A program made the translations under genes and the position numbers. A stretch of DNA of 64,000 nucleotides. Origin: Chryseosolibacter indicum. GTDB taxonomy: Bacteria > Bacteroidota > Bacteroidia > Cytophagales > Cyclobacteriaceae. This document shows, piece after piece, positions 26,495-34,725 of this stretch. The stretch covers positions 1,703 to 65,702 of the forward strand of contig NZ_JAHESD010000015.1 in NCBI RefSeq assembly GCF_018598585.1, in the 5' to 3' direction. The notes under the pieces were generated by a model, which searched no databases, had not been told where the DNA came from, and worked only from the letters and a program-made list of their open reading frames with translations. Each line of letters starts with the position of its first letter. The stretch's first letter is position 1.

Positions 26495-27343
26495 TTAGTA
26501 ATCTCCTAAAGTTTCTTCCAATTGGGCGAGCGCAGTCTTTAACTGCTCATCGTTAGGGGCAACGCCATGCCACTTGTGTGAGCCCATCATATAGTCTACA
26601 CCATAACCCATTTCAGTTTTCATCAGGTTAAGGACAGGTTTACCTTGTTTTGCAAGGGTTTGTGCATGTTGCAAACCTGCAACAACTTCTTCTATCACAT
26701 TGCCATTAAACTCTTGAACAATCCAGCCGAAAGCCTGCCATTTTGATTTAAGATCCAATGAAAGAATTTTTGCTACCGGACCATCAATTTGCTGGCCGTT
26801 GAAGTCGATTGTAGCAATTAGGTTGTCTACTTTGTTATGCGCTGCATACATAGCCGCTTCCCAGATCTGTCCTTCCTGTTGCTCGCCGTCGCCCATGAGT
26901 ACATAAACAAAGCGGTCGTCGTTGTTAAGCTTTTTAGCCTGTGCTGCTCCAATAGCAACCGACAACCCTTGACCTAAAGAACCAGAAGCAACACGTATAC
27001 CAGGGAGGTGTTCATGCGTTGTAGGGTGTCCCTGAAGTCTTGAATCTATAAATCTGAAAGTAGATAGCTCCTTTACATCAAAATAACCTGCCCTTGCAAG
27101 GGTAGAGTAAAATACTGGTGAAATATGACCATTGGAAAGGAAGAAAAGATCTTCTCCTTTACCTTCAAAGTTAAACTTTGGGTCGTGCTTCATAATGTTG
27201 AAGTAGAGCGCAACAAAGAATTCAGTACAACCAAGTGAACCACCCGGGTGGCCTGACTGAACAGCGTGTACCATACGTACAATGTCTCTTCTAACTTGCG
27301 AAGCAATTTTTTTAAGTTGATTCAGATCTTGTTGCTGGCTCAT
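26495..27343 (-). CDS. Transketolase, N-terminal subunit
   Basis: A 282-residue protein equal to the N-terminal TPP-binding half of transketolase. Motifs seen are VQSGHPGGSLGCTEF near the start, ASGSLGQGLSVAIGAAQAKK, the cofactor motif GDGEQQEGQIWEAAMYA with IDFNGQQIDG, and a terminal GSHKWHGVAPNDEQ. The pyrimidine-binding and C-terminal domains are absent, as in split transketolases where a second ~310-residue subunit supplies them; the half alone should be inactive. Split pairs are usually adjacent, but here the gene ends at its own terminator and no partner is present within the window. The pathway is the non-oxidative pentose phosphate cycle, in the cytoplasm. Confidence 0.92.
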   Translation of the reverse strand: MSQQQDLNQLKKIASQVRRDIVRMVHAVQSGHPGGSLGCTEFFVALYFNIMKHDPKFNFEGKGEDLFFLSNGHISPVFYSTLARAGYFDVKELSTFRFIDSRLQGHPTTHEHLPGIRVASGSLGQGLSVAIGAAQAKKLNNDDRFVYVLMGDGEQQEGQIWEAAMYAAHNKVDNLIATIDFNGQQIDGPVAKILSLDLKSKWQAFGWIVQEFNGNVIEEVVAGLQHAQTLAKQGKPVLNLMKTEMGYGVDYMMGSHKWHGVAPNDEQLKTALAQLEETLGDY

Positions 27344-27492
27344 GAAATTTTAATTTGTCGCGAAGATGCTTCAAATTTGGAAACCAAGCAAAGGTAAGAT
27401 TGTCGATTTTCGATATTTATCCAATCGAAAACTGCATCGCAACTTCTTTTAATCAGCTGATTCCCTATTTTAGAATCTTAAAATTTGAACTG

Positions 27493-29007
27493 ATGAAATT
27501 GATCCGCATTCTTTTAGCATTGTTTATATGCCAGGTGGCATTTGCCCAGGCCGACCTTAAAAAGCTTGATGCATATTACGAGAAGGCTGTTAAAGATTGG
27601 AATATACCAGGGATGAGTGTTGCGATTGTGAAAGACGGGAAGATCATCTTTGAGAAGGGCTATGGAGTAAAAGAGGTGGGCAAACAAGAGAAAACAGATG
27701 AGCATACTTTGTATGCTATTGCTTCCAACTCAAAAGCATTTACTTCTGCTGTGTTCGGGCAACTGGTTGATGAGGGCAAAGTGAAGTGGAATGATAAGGT
27801 AAGAAAGTACTTGCCATATTTCGAATTGTATGATCCCTGGGTTTCAAGTGAAGTTAATATCAGGGACATTTTAAGCCACCGTGTAGGGTTGGGAACATTT
27901 AGCGGAGATATTATCTGGTTTCGTTCCAATCTAAATGGTGAACAAATCGTAAGGCGTGCCAAGTATCTGCCGAAGGCATATGACTTTCGTTCCGGGTACG
28001 GATATTCAAATGTAATGTACATCACTGCAGGCGAAGTGATCAGGCAGGTGACAGGCAAATCGTGGAGTGATAATGTAAAGGAAAGATTCTTTCAACCATT
28101 GCAGATGACCCGATCAATTACTTCTATTCACGACCTCGATAAAAAGGGAAATTATGCCATGCCCCATAGTTATTTCAATAAGGAACATAAACCCATACCA
28201 TGGGAAAGTTGGGACCATGTAGCTGCAACCGGAGGTATCATATCAAGTGTCCACGACATGGCACAATGGATGATCTTTAACTTAAATCATGGTATGTTAC
28301 TGAATGATACATTGCTCTCAAAAGAATCGAGAAACATGGTATGGACACCGCATGCTTCATTCAACGTCGATCATACTACCAAAGAAAAGAATACGCATCT
28401 CAGGGCGTATGGACTTGGATGGGTACTAAGCGATTATAGGGGGAAGCTTAGGGTTGGCCATACCGGAGGGTATACAGGCATGCTTTCAGGTGTCACACTT
28501 ATACCGGATGAGAACCTTGGTATAGTAGTGCTTACCAATGGTATGCGGGGCATTTATGGTGCAGTTATCAGTTATACTATTGATAGGTTTTTAAAGGCAC
28601 CTGAAAAAGACTATTCAGCAGAGTTGCTCGCAAATGCAAACAAGAACGAAGATAAAAGAATTGAAGAACGTAAAAAGGCACGTGTAACAGGAACGAAGCC
28701 TTCGCTTTCGCTGGATAAATATGAAGGCGAATACTTTACCGATACTTATGGTAAGATCACAGTAAAGCGCGAAGGTGAGAAGTTAAGGATTACGTTTGAG
28801 CACACACCTGATTTGAATGCTACGCTTGAGCATTGGCATTTTGATACGTTTGAGATCAAGTGGGAGAATGCTGCACCGCTCGCGTGGTTTAGTTTTGGTA
28901 CTGTAAAGTTCGATCTTGACAACAACAATGCTGTTAAGAGAATTGAATTCGATGTACCTAATGATGACTTCTGGTTTGAAGAGTTAAATGCGAAGAAGGT
29001 GAAGTAA
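27493..29007 (+). CDS. Exported serine hydrolase, class C beta-lactamase family with DUF3471
   Basis: A 504-residue protein. The ATG at 27493 gives a signal peptide (MKLIRILLALFICQVAFAQ) and is chosen over in-frame codons further upstream. The beta-lactamase/PBP fold is marked by the SxxK motif S78-N-S-K81, the YxN motif Y171-S-N173 and a later HTGG. The last ~100 residues, starting SLDKYEGEYFTDTYGKITV, are a DUF3471-type domain common in non-lactamase members. Such proteins are usually periplasmic esterases, D-amino-acid peptidases or carboxypeptidases rather than resistance enzymes; real beta-lactamase activity is not implied. It is probably monocistronic or followed by the YiaK-like gene after 62 bp. 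Confidence 0.88.
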   Translation: MKLIRILLALFICQVAFAQADLKKLDAYYEKAVKDWNIPGMSVAIVKDGKIIFEKGYGVKEVGKQEKTDEHTLYAIASNSKAFTSAVFGQLVDEGKVKWNDKVRKYLPYFELYDPWVSSEVNIRDILSHRVGLGTFSGDIIWFRSNLNGEQIVRRAKYLPKAYDFRSGYGYSNVMYITAGEVIRQVTGKSWSDNVKERFFQPLQMTRSITSIHDLDKKGNYAMPHSYFNKEHKPIPWESWDHVAATGGIISSVHDMAQWMIFNLNHGMLLNDTLLSKESRNMVWTPHASFNVDHTTKEKNTHLRAYGLGWVLSDYRGKLRVGHTGGYTGMLSGVTLIPDENLGIVVLTNGMRGIYGAVISYTIDRFLKAPEKDYSAELLANANKNEDKRIEERKKARVTGTKPSLSLDKYEGEYFTDTYGKITVKREGEKLRITFEHTPDLNATLEHWHFDTFEIKWENAAPLAWFSFGTVKFDLDNNNAVKRIEFDVPNDDFWFEELNAKKVK

Positions 29008-29069
29008 TCATTAGCAAAAGTGGTAAGAGTATTCATTTGATATTTGACACGTAGCAAAAAAGAAAAGTC

Positions 29070-30089
29070 ATGAATGAAAAACCGAATTACTTAAAGATAT
29101 CAGCAAGGGATATGGAGGCTGAGTTTCTTCGCATTTTAATCAAACATGGTTTTACATCTGACAATGCAAAAACGTGTGCACGAATCTTTACGGAAAATAG
29201 TATTGATGGTGTCTATACGCATGGCGTGAATCGCTTCCCCCGATTTGTTAAATACGTTGCTGAAGGCCACGTCAGGCAAAACGCTGAACCTGTATTAAAG
29301 CATGCTGCAGGTGCAGTAGAACAATGGGACGGGCAGCTTGGCGCCGGGCCATTAAATGCTTTAAAATGTACTCAACGCGCAATGGAACTTGCTTCAGCAA
29401 GCGGTATTGGTTGCGTTGCGCTGGCCAATACAAACCATTGGATGCGAGGCGGAACTTATGGACGTGAAGCTGCAAAAAACGGATTTGTATTTATTGGCTG
29501 GACCAACACAATTGCCAATATGCCAGCGTGGGGTGCTATAGACAGTAAATTAGGAAATAACCCATTGGTAATTGGCATGCCCTATAAAGATGAACCTGTT
29601 GTTTTGGATATGGCGATGTCACAGTATTCTTATGGCGCGTTGGAGTTGTATGAGATGAAAAAAGAAAAGCTTCCTGTGCCTGGTGGTTATGATTCATCGG
29701 GAAACCTTACGCAAGACGCTATTACCATTCGTGAATCGAAAAGAATATTACCGATAGGGTATTGGAAGGGAGCGGGGCTATCACTTTTGCTTGATATACT
29801 CGCTGCTGTTTTATCAGGAGGACTATCTACAGCGGAGATCTCAAGGAGTAAGGATGAGATCAGCTTGTCTCAGGTTTTCATTGCCATTGATTTATCAAAA
29901 CTGCAAAACTTCAAGTCAATAGAAGTTACGCTACAACAGATTATAGACGACTACCATCAGTCCGTTCCTGCCAGGGAGAATGGGAAAATAGTTTTTCCCG
30001 GAGAACGCGTTGTTCTTACAAGAAATGAAAATCTTAAAAATGGAATTCCAGTGCTGGAAGAGGTATGGAATAGAATCCAGGCACTATGA
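29070..30089 (+). CDS. Ldh-family oxidoreductase, 3-dehydro-L-gulonate 2-dehydrogenase-like
   Basis: A 339-residue NAD(P)-dependent dehydrogenase of the malate/L-lactate (type II) family. Family marks are DGVYTHGVNRFPRFV with the catalytic histidine, ALANTNHWMRGGTYGREAA, WTNTIANMPAWGA, GNNPLVIGMP and ILPIGYWKGAGLSLLLD. The NHWMRGG and WTNT segments resemble YiaK/DlgD, which interconverts 2,3-diketo-L-gulonate and 3-dehydro-L-gulonate, but no other sugar-acid catabolic genes are nearby, so the substrate is tentative. Its stop codon is immediately adjacent to the stop of the convergent peroxiredoxin, with no gap. Confidence 0.85.
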   Translation: MNEKPNYLKISARDMEAEFLRILIKHGFTSDNAKTCARIFTENSIDGVYTHGVNRFPRFVKYVAEGHVRQNAEPVLKHAAGAVEQWDGQLGAGPLNALKCTQRAMELASASGIGCVALANTNHWMRGGTYGREAAKNGFVFIGWTNTIANMPAWGAIDSKLGNNPLVIGMPYKDEPVVLDMAMSQYSYGALELYEMKKEKLPVPGGYDSSGNLTQDAITIRESKRILPIGYWKGAGLSLLLDILAAVLSGGLSTAEISRSKDEISLSQVFIAIDLSKLQNFKSIEVTLQQIIDDYHQSVPARENGKIVFPGERVVLTRNENLKNGIPVLEEVWNRIQAL

Positions 30090-30674
30090 TTATTTCTTTT
30101 TCTTCGCTGCTTTCTTTGCAGGTTTAGATGAAGCCTTCGCTGTTTTGCTGGCTGTTACCTTTTTCGTAGCGGATTTTTTTATAGGTACTTTCTTCACCAC
30201 TACCTTAGTGGTATTGTCAATCTTTTCTTTGAGAATCTGCGAGGTATGGTTCTTGGTATCAACCTTTTCAATGATGTCTTCGATCACCCCCTTTTCATCA
30301 ATAATAAAAGTAACGCGCGCAGTTCCCATGTACTTGCGTCCGTACATGGATTTTTCAACCCAGGTTCCATACGCACTGTGAAGTGTTCTGTCTGTGTCGG
30401 CAAGCAACCTGAAAGGCAATTTTTCTTTGTCGATAAACTTCTTGTGAGATTTTTCGGTGTCTGTACTTACTCCCAGTACTTCGAAGCCTTTCTTAAGCAT
30501 TGAGTTGTAATTGTCGCGGAGATTACATGCTTCTGCTGTACAACCCGGTGTCATGTCCTTCGGGTAGAAATAAAGCACAAGCTTTTTCCCCCGAAGGTCT
30601 GATAACTTCACCGGTTTGCCATCCTGATCATCGACGTGGAAGTCAGGCGCTTTGTCTCCGACTTTGAGTGTCAT
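30090..30674 (-). CDS. bcp: Thioredoxin-dependent peroxiredoxin (BCP/PrxQ) with lysine-rich tail
   Basis: A 194-residue peroxiredoxin. Residues 1-152 are a standard BCP/PrxQ domain with peroxidatic Cys45 and resolving Cys50 in TPGCTAEAC, preceded by LVLYFYPKD, and RVTFIIDEKG further on. It reduces hydrogen and organic peroxides using thioredoxin. Residues 153-194 are an added tail made almost wholly of Lys, Ala, Ser, Thr and Val, ending AKKAAKKKK, similar in composition to histone H1-like tails. BCP proteins normally end at about 150-160 residues, so the tail is unusual and may bind nucleic acid. The gene is the last of a three-gene operon; its ATG overlaps the upstream stop by one base (TAATG). 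Confidence 0.93.
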   Translation of the reverse strand: MTLKVGDKAPDFHVDDQDGKPVKLSDLRGKKLVLYFYPKDMTPGCTAEACNLRDNYNSMLKKGFEVLGVSTDTEKSHKKFIDKEKLPFRLLADTDRTLHSAYGTWVEKSMYGRKYMGTARVTFIIDEKGVIEDIIEKVDTKNHTSQILKEKIDNTTKVVVKKVPIKKSATKKVTASKTAKASSKPAKKAAKKKK

Positions 30675-32614
30675 TAAGGTATTTGTTTTGTGTAACGTGC
30701 TTCGTTTCCTGAATTATCTGTTACTACCAACGTCAACTTCCCTTTTAGTAATTCTGCTTTATTCAACTTCTCTGACCAGATTGTATTTGTTTTTGCATCG
30801 TAGTGCATTAACAACCACTGGCCGTTGATAGTGGCTTCGTACTTATTGATTCCTGAAAGGTTATCTTTAATCTTGAATTTAGCAATGTAGTTGTTGATGG
30901 ATACCGGCTTAATAGTAGGCGGGGTAACATCCTTCAATATCACAAAATCACCAAATTCACGTGTTGCAAAGTATACACCACCATTCTCCCAACCACCACC
31001 AAGGTAAGTAAATCCTTTACCTGCCCTACGGTAAACCGCATAGGTTTTGTCCCACTGATAAGTGGTTGAGGGCCTCAATGTAACGTTTATGGCTTTGTTC
31101 AAAGGTGTTGTTCTGTTACCTATGTTAAATACTTCAAGACTGTCAGAAGAGAAGCCATGGTATGTAGTTAGGTACACAGTATCATAAACTGCATCCTGAG
31201 GAAACTCTATATCCATTACATCACTGTAGTAGTTGTACTTCTGTCCTGAGGGTACAACTGTTCTGATATTTGTTCTTACTGTATTCTCGCATGTTACTAC
31301 AGAATCCGGAACCTCTTTTCGAAGGTCAATAAGATAAACCGCGCGATATGCATTGGTATATGCCGGCTCAATTTTCCGATTCGTATTCCTTACATACACG
31401 GTAGCCATGTTACTATCACGCAGGCATGGTTGGGTTGAAATCATCATAGTGTTTTCAACAACATCATACTCAACGGATGTTTTCATTGGTTCCAAAAGCT
31501 TTACTTCTTTTGTTAACGGACTAGGCATTAACCGGAAAGAAATATTGCTGGCATTGCCATAAGAATCCTTCATTGTAACCTTCACATTCGTTTCCTTGCC
31601 TGCAGGTACTTTTATCTTACCGGTAGAAGGGGAGTTGGTATAGAAGTTTAGCTGGTTGCCATCATCAATGTATAATTTATAGAAACGGTTCCCATTCAAA
31701 CGCATCGACCTGAAGTCCATCAACGTATAAATGCCTCTTGTTTCCGCGATATTGATTTTATCAATACCCTGACTAAAAACCAGTTTATCATCAACATGAA
31801 GATCGATATGATTAACGCCACCCCAGAAAGGACTACCAGGAGCTAGTCTGTCTTTCGCTAGTATTTCAACACCAATGTTACCCGTAGCAAGAATAGGTGC
31901 GGTAAAAACAAAGTCATTTCCCGTACGCTGCGCGTAAAATTCAAATCTTCCAAACTTGTCGTTTATCCGAGAGTTAATATCCAGCGTTTTTAAAGCAATC
32001 TTTTCAACAGAAGGAGGGAGGTTATCCGTAATTTCCGGAAACCCGACAACCTTTAATGGATCAAGTGCATAGTTGTTAGGATCACGTATATCAAAGTGAA
32101 GGTGGGGGCCGCCGGAAGAGCCACTGTTTCCTGATAAGGCAACGGTGTCACCCTGCTTTACTTTAAATTCACCTTCTTTAAAAAATAAGTCAATGTTGGC
32201 TGTCTTTTGCTTGTACTGTTCCTTAAGGATGTAATCCGCAATCTTTCCTTTGAATTTGTCAAGGTGAGCGTATAATGTTGTGTGACCATCAGGATGCGTA
32301 ATGTAAAGCACATTGCCATAACCTGACGGGCTTACTGACACTCTTGAAATGTACCCGCTCTTTGAAGCAAGAACAGGGTAGCCAATCACATTATTGGTTC
32401 TGATGTCAATACCTGAATGAAAGTGCGTTGTCCTTAACTCTCCCATAGTGCCGGCGAGCGAGCCGGGCTTACCAGGATTTATAGGATACAAGTATTTCTC
32501 ACCATTCGGAAATTTCTCCTCCGGTTTACTGAACTGCCCATAAGAAAAGTGTGAGCAAGTGAATAATACAATTGTTAGAAGGCTACTTAACTTCAAACTC
32601 CAATAGTTTTTCAT
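30674..32614 (-). CDS. Exported M23-family metallopeptidase
   Basis: A 646-residue protein. The ATG at 32614 gives a good signal peptide (LKLSSLLTIVLFTCSHFSYG). The catalytic LytM/M23 domain is near the N-terminus: H66-x-x-x-D70 in FHSGIDIRT and the HLHFD motif supply the zinc ligands, with GYGNVLYITHPDGHTTLYAH between them. The M23 domain is followed by about 400 residues of beta-rich sequence that probably forms Ig-like or carbohydrate-binding modules. Both metal motifs are intact, so active peptidoglycan endopeptidase function is expected in the periplasm. It overlaps the FAH-family gene upstream by 32 bases and the peroxiredoxin downstream by one. Confidence 0.9.
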   Translation of the reverse strand: MKNYWSLKLSSLLTIVLFTCSHFSYGQFSKPEEKFPNGEKYLYPINPGKPGSLAGTMGELRTTHFHSGIDIRTNNVIGYPVLASKSGYISRVSVSPSGYGNVLYITHPDGHTTLYAHLDKFKGKIADYILKEQYKQKTANIDLFFKEGEFKVKQGDTVALSGNSGSSGGPHLHFDIRDPNNYALDPLKVVGFPEITDNLPPSVEKIALKTLDINSRINDKFGRFEFYAQRTGNDFVFTAPILATGNIGVEILAKDRLAPGSPFWGGVNHIDLHVDDKLVFSQGIDKINIAETRGIYTLMDFRSMRLNGNRFYKLYIDDGNQLNFYTNSPSTGKIKVPAGKETNVKVTMKDSYGNASNISFRLMPSPLTKEVKLLEPMKTSVEYDVVENTMMISTQPCLRDSNMATVYVRNTNRKIEPAYTNAYRAVYLIDLRKEVPDSVVTCENTVRTNIRTVVPSGQKYNYYSDVMDIEFPQDAVYDTVYLTTYHGFSSDSLEVFNIGNRTTPLNKAINVTLRPSTTYQWDKTYAVYRRAGKGFTYLGGGWENGGVYFATREFGDFVILKDVTPPTIKPVSINNYIAKFKIKDNLSGINKYEATINGQWLLMHYDAKTNTIWSEKLNKAELLKGKLTLVVTDNSGNEARYTKQIP

Positions 32615-33197
32615 TTTCAATATAAGCGGATAAGGTATCTCCAATCTTCACAGGGCCAACACCTTTTGGTGTACCTGTGTAAATTAAATCACCGGTTCTG
32701 AGTGTGAAGAATTTAGACAAATAGGAGATGATGTAATCAAAACCAAAAAGCATAAGTGAAGTGTTCCCCTGTTGCTTTAATTCCCCATTTATTTTTAAAG
32801 AAAAATTGATATTCTTTAAGTCAGCGAACTCACTTACCGGCAAAAATTTGTCTGAAACGGGCGCTGAACCATTAAATCCTTTCGCAATATCCCAGGGCAG
32901 CCCTTTCTCTTTTGCTTTCTGCTGCAAGTCGCGTGCCGTGAAGTCGATACCAACACCAATACTGTCGTAATATTTATGAGCGAAGTTCTCTTCTATGTTC
33001 TTACCTTCTTTGCTGATTCTTAAAACTAGCTCTACCTCATGGTGTATGTCCTTTGAGAAATCGGGATAATAGAAAGGTGCATTGTTGCGGATGATGGCCG
33101 TATCAGGCTTTGTAAAGATTACAGGCTCATCTGGCTTTTCATTATTCAGCTCTTTGATGTGCTCAACGTAGTTACGACCGATTGCAAAAATTCTCAT
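32583..33197 (-). CDS. Fumarylacetoacetate hydrolase family protein
   Basis: A 204-residue single-domain FAH-family enzyme of the short YcgM/FAHD1-like type. Landmarks are FAIGRNYVEHIKELNN, PVIFTKPDTAII, the metal-binding glutamates in HHEVELVLRI, GVGIDFTARDLQQKAKEKG and GDLIYTGTPKGVGPV. Relatives act as acylpyruvate hydrolases or oxaloacetate decarboxylases with a divalent metal; the precise substrate is not clear. It is cytoplasmic and heads a tight operon with an exported peptidase and a peroxiredoxin. The three products have no obvious shared pathway. Confidence 0.9.
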   Translation of the reverse strand: MRIFAIGRNYVEHIKELNNEKPDEPVIFTKPDTAIIRNNAPFYYPDFSKDIHHEVELVLRISKEGKNIEENFAHKYYDSIGVGIDFTARDLQQKAKEKGLPWDIAKGFNGSAPVSDKFLPVSEFADLKNINFSLKINGELKQQGNTSLMLFGFDYIISYLSKFFTLRTGDLIYTGTPKGVGPVKIGDTLSAYIENEKLLEFEVK

Positions 33198-33228
33198 TGG
33201 GTTGATTTATTTTGGTAAAAATTTGGCA

Positions 33229-33236
33229 CAAATCTA
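33229..33236 (-). promoter_or_regulatory. Candidate -7 element for the FAH-M23-bcp operon
   Basis: Read on the minus strand, TAGATTTG is a perfect match to TAnnTTTG, 31 nt before the FAH-family ATG. No clear TTTG box was found 18-19 nt further upstream. Confidence 0.4.
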
Positions 33237-33283
33237 GTAAAACAAGATTTTGCGAATATTGAATATTAATTAAAAATAGTACT

Positions 33284-34081
33284 ATGCTAAAAAATGCATT
33301 TTTATTATCGATCGTCGGGTATCTGCTATACGCGTGCTCTACAGTAGCGGTAACAGGTCGTCAGCAACTTTCTTTGGTTTCGAACGCTGAGATTATACCT
33401 ATGGCCAATCAACAATATGATTCTGTGGTAAGAACGGCAAAGCTCTCTACCAATCAGCAGCAGGCAGCCATGGTTAAAAACGTTGGAGTTCGTATTCAGA
33501 AGGCAGTTGAACAATACATGGCCCAGAACAATCTTTCAGCACAGCTCGAAGGGTTTCAATGGGAGTTTAATCTTATAGATGATCCAAAAACTGTTAATGC
33601 CTGGTGTATGCCTGGTGGAAAGGTAGCTTTCTATACTGGTATCATGCCGATATGCCAGGATGAGACAGGTGTTGCTGTTGTAATGGGTCACGAGGTAGCA
33701 CATGCGATAGCAAACCACGGCCGAGAGCGTATGAGCCAGGGGCTTGTCGCCAACCTTGGTTTAAGCACATTAGGTGCAGCAATGGGCGCAAATGCAGGTA
33801 TGACAAAACAAATATTCATGCAGGCTGTCGGTGTTGGTACTCAAATAGGCATGCTCAAGTTTTCAAGACAGCACGAATCAGAAGCTGACAGAATCGGATT
33901 AATATTTATGGCAATGGCGGGATACGATCCTAACCAGGCTGTGAGCTTCTGGGAAAGAATGGATAAAATGAGCGGTGGTGAAGCTCCTCCTGAATGGTTG
34001 TCAACTCACCCTTCTCATAGCACAAGGATAAACGATCTGAAAAAAGAGATTCCGGAAGCATTAAAGTACTATAAGAAGTAA
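33284..34081 (+). CDS. M48-family metallopeptidase lipoprotein
   Basis: A 265-residue protease with a lipoprotein signal (FLLSIVGYLLYAC, Cys18). The zinc motif H136-E-V-A-H140 and the third ligand in ESEADRIGL define the M48 family. The overall layout, with no transmembrane helices, resembles E. coli LoiP/YggG and the catalytic core of BepA. These act in the periplasm on misfolded or outer-membrane proteins. The sequence VAVTGRQQLSLVS after the lipobox is a common signature of this group. It is followed after 11 bp by the DUF1684 gene, with a terminator-like hairpin inside the start of that gene. Confidence 0.92.
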   Translation: MLKNAFLLSIVGYLLYACSTVAVTGRQQLSLVSNAEIIPMANQQYDSVVRTAKLSTNQQQAAMVKNVGVRIQKAVEQYMAQNNLSAQLEGFQWEFNLIDDPKTVNAWCMPGGKVAFYTGIMPICQDETGVAVVMGHEVAHAIANHGRERMSQGLVANLGLSTLGAAMGANAGMTKQIFMQAVGVGTQIGMLKFSRQHESEADRIGLIFMAMAGYDPNQAVSFWERMDKMSGGEAPPEWLSTHPSHSTRINDLKKEIPEALKYYKK

Positions 34082-34092
34082 TAGCGATATAA

Positions 34093-34725
34093 ATGAGATT
34101 TCTCAAAAACTTTAAAAAGTCAGGAGCGCTTACTTTGCTCCTGGCTTTTTCTTTTGCCTTCGCAGCAGCTCAGCAACAAGACGAAGAAGCGCTTCAGCTT
34201 ATAAACAAACACAGAAAGAAACAGTACAAAGAATTTAAAGGATCAGAATCGCCATTACTGCCTAAGGACAAAAAGAGGTTTAAAGGATTAAATTATTATC
34301 CTATTGATCTCAAATACAGGGTGCAGGCAAAGTTCAGGAGAACTGAAAATGAGCCGCTGTTCAAGATGAAAACGACAACCACCAGGCTTCCTGAGTATAC
34401 TAAATATGGAGAGGTGACTTTCTCCATCGATAGCACATCCTATACGCTCGAAGTTTATCAGAGTCCGGAAATAATGAAACGTCCTGGCTATGAAGACTAC
34501 CTTTTTATACCATTCACAGATCTGACCAATGGTGAAGAGACTTATGAAGTCGGCCGGTATCTTGAATTCAGAATCCCGAAGTCAGAAGATGTGATAATAG
34601 ACTTTAACTTATGTTACAATCCGTACTGTAGTTACAATCCTAATTACTCATGTCCAATTCCGCCAGCACCAAATCAGCTACCTATAGCTATTCCTGTCGG
34701 AGAGAAGAAGTTTAAGGATCACTAG
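34093..34725 (+). CDS. Exported DUF1684 protein
   Basis: A 210-residue protein with a signal peptide (SGALTLLLAFSFAFAAAQ). DUF1684 marks are LKYRVQAKFRR, EYTKYGEVTFSIDS, YLFIPFTDLTNGEETYEVGR and the C-terminal NLCYNPYCSYNPNYSCPIPP, which carries four of the conserved residues of the family. The function of DUF1684 is unknown. It follows the M48 gene closely and its end overlaps the convergent exonuclease gene by four bases. The first 20 codons include a long hairpin followed by T residues that may limit expression. Confidence 0.87.
   Translation: MRFLKNFKKSGALTLLLAFSFAFAAAQQQDEEALQLINKHRKKQYKEFKGSESPLLPKDKKRFKGLNYYPIDLKYRVQAKFRRTENEPLFKMKTTTTRLPEYTKYGEVTFSIDSTSYTLEVYQSPEIMKRPGYEDYLFIPFTDLTNGEETYEVGRYLEFRIPKSEDVIIDFNLCYNPYCSYNPNYSCPIPPAPNQLPIAIPVGEKKFKDH
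34114..34154 (+). terminator. Terminator-shaped hairpin inside the start of the DUF1684 gene
   Basis: Bases 34114-34127 pair with 34137-34150 over 14 positions including one G-T wobble, around a 9-nt loop, and are followed by CTTTT. It begins 22 nt after the DUF1684 ATG, in the signal-peptide codons. It could terminate M48 transcripts or attenuate expression of the downstream gene. Confidence 0.5.

Noticed and set aside
27493-29007. True beta-lactamase conferring resistance
   Set aside because: The DUF3471 tail and general class C layout are typical of non-lactamase serine hydrolases; no resistance-specific feature is visible.
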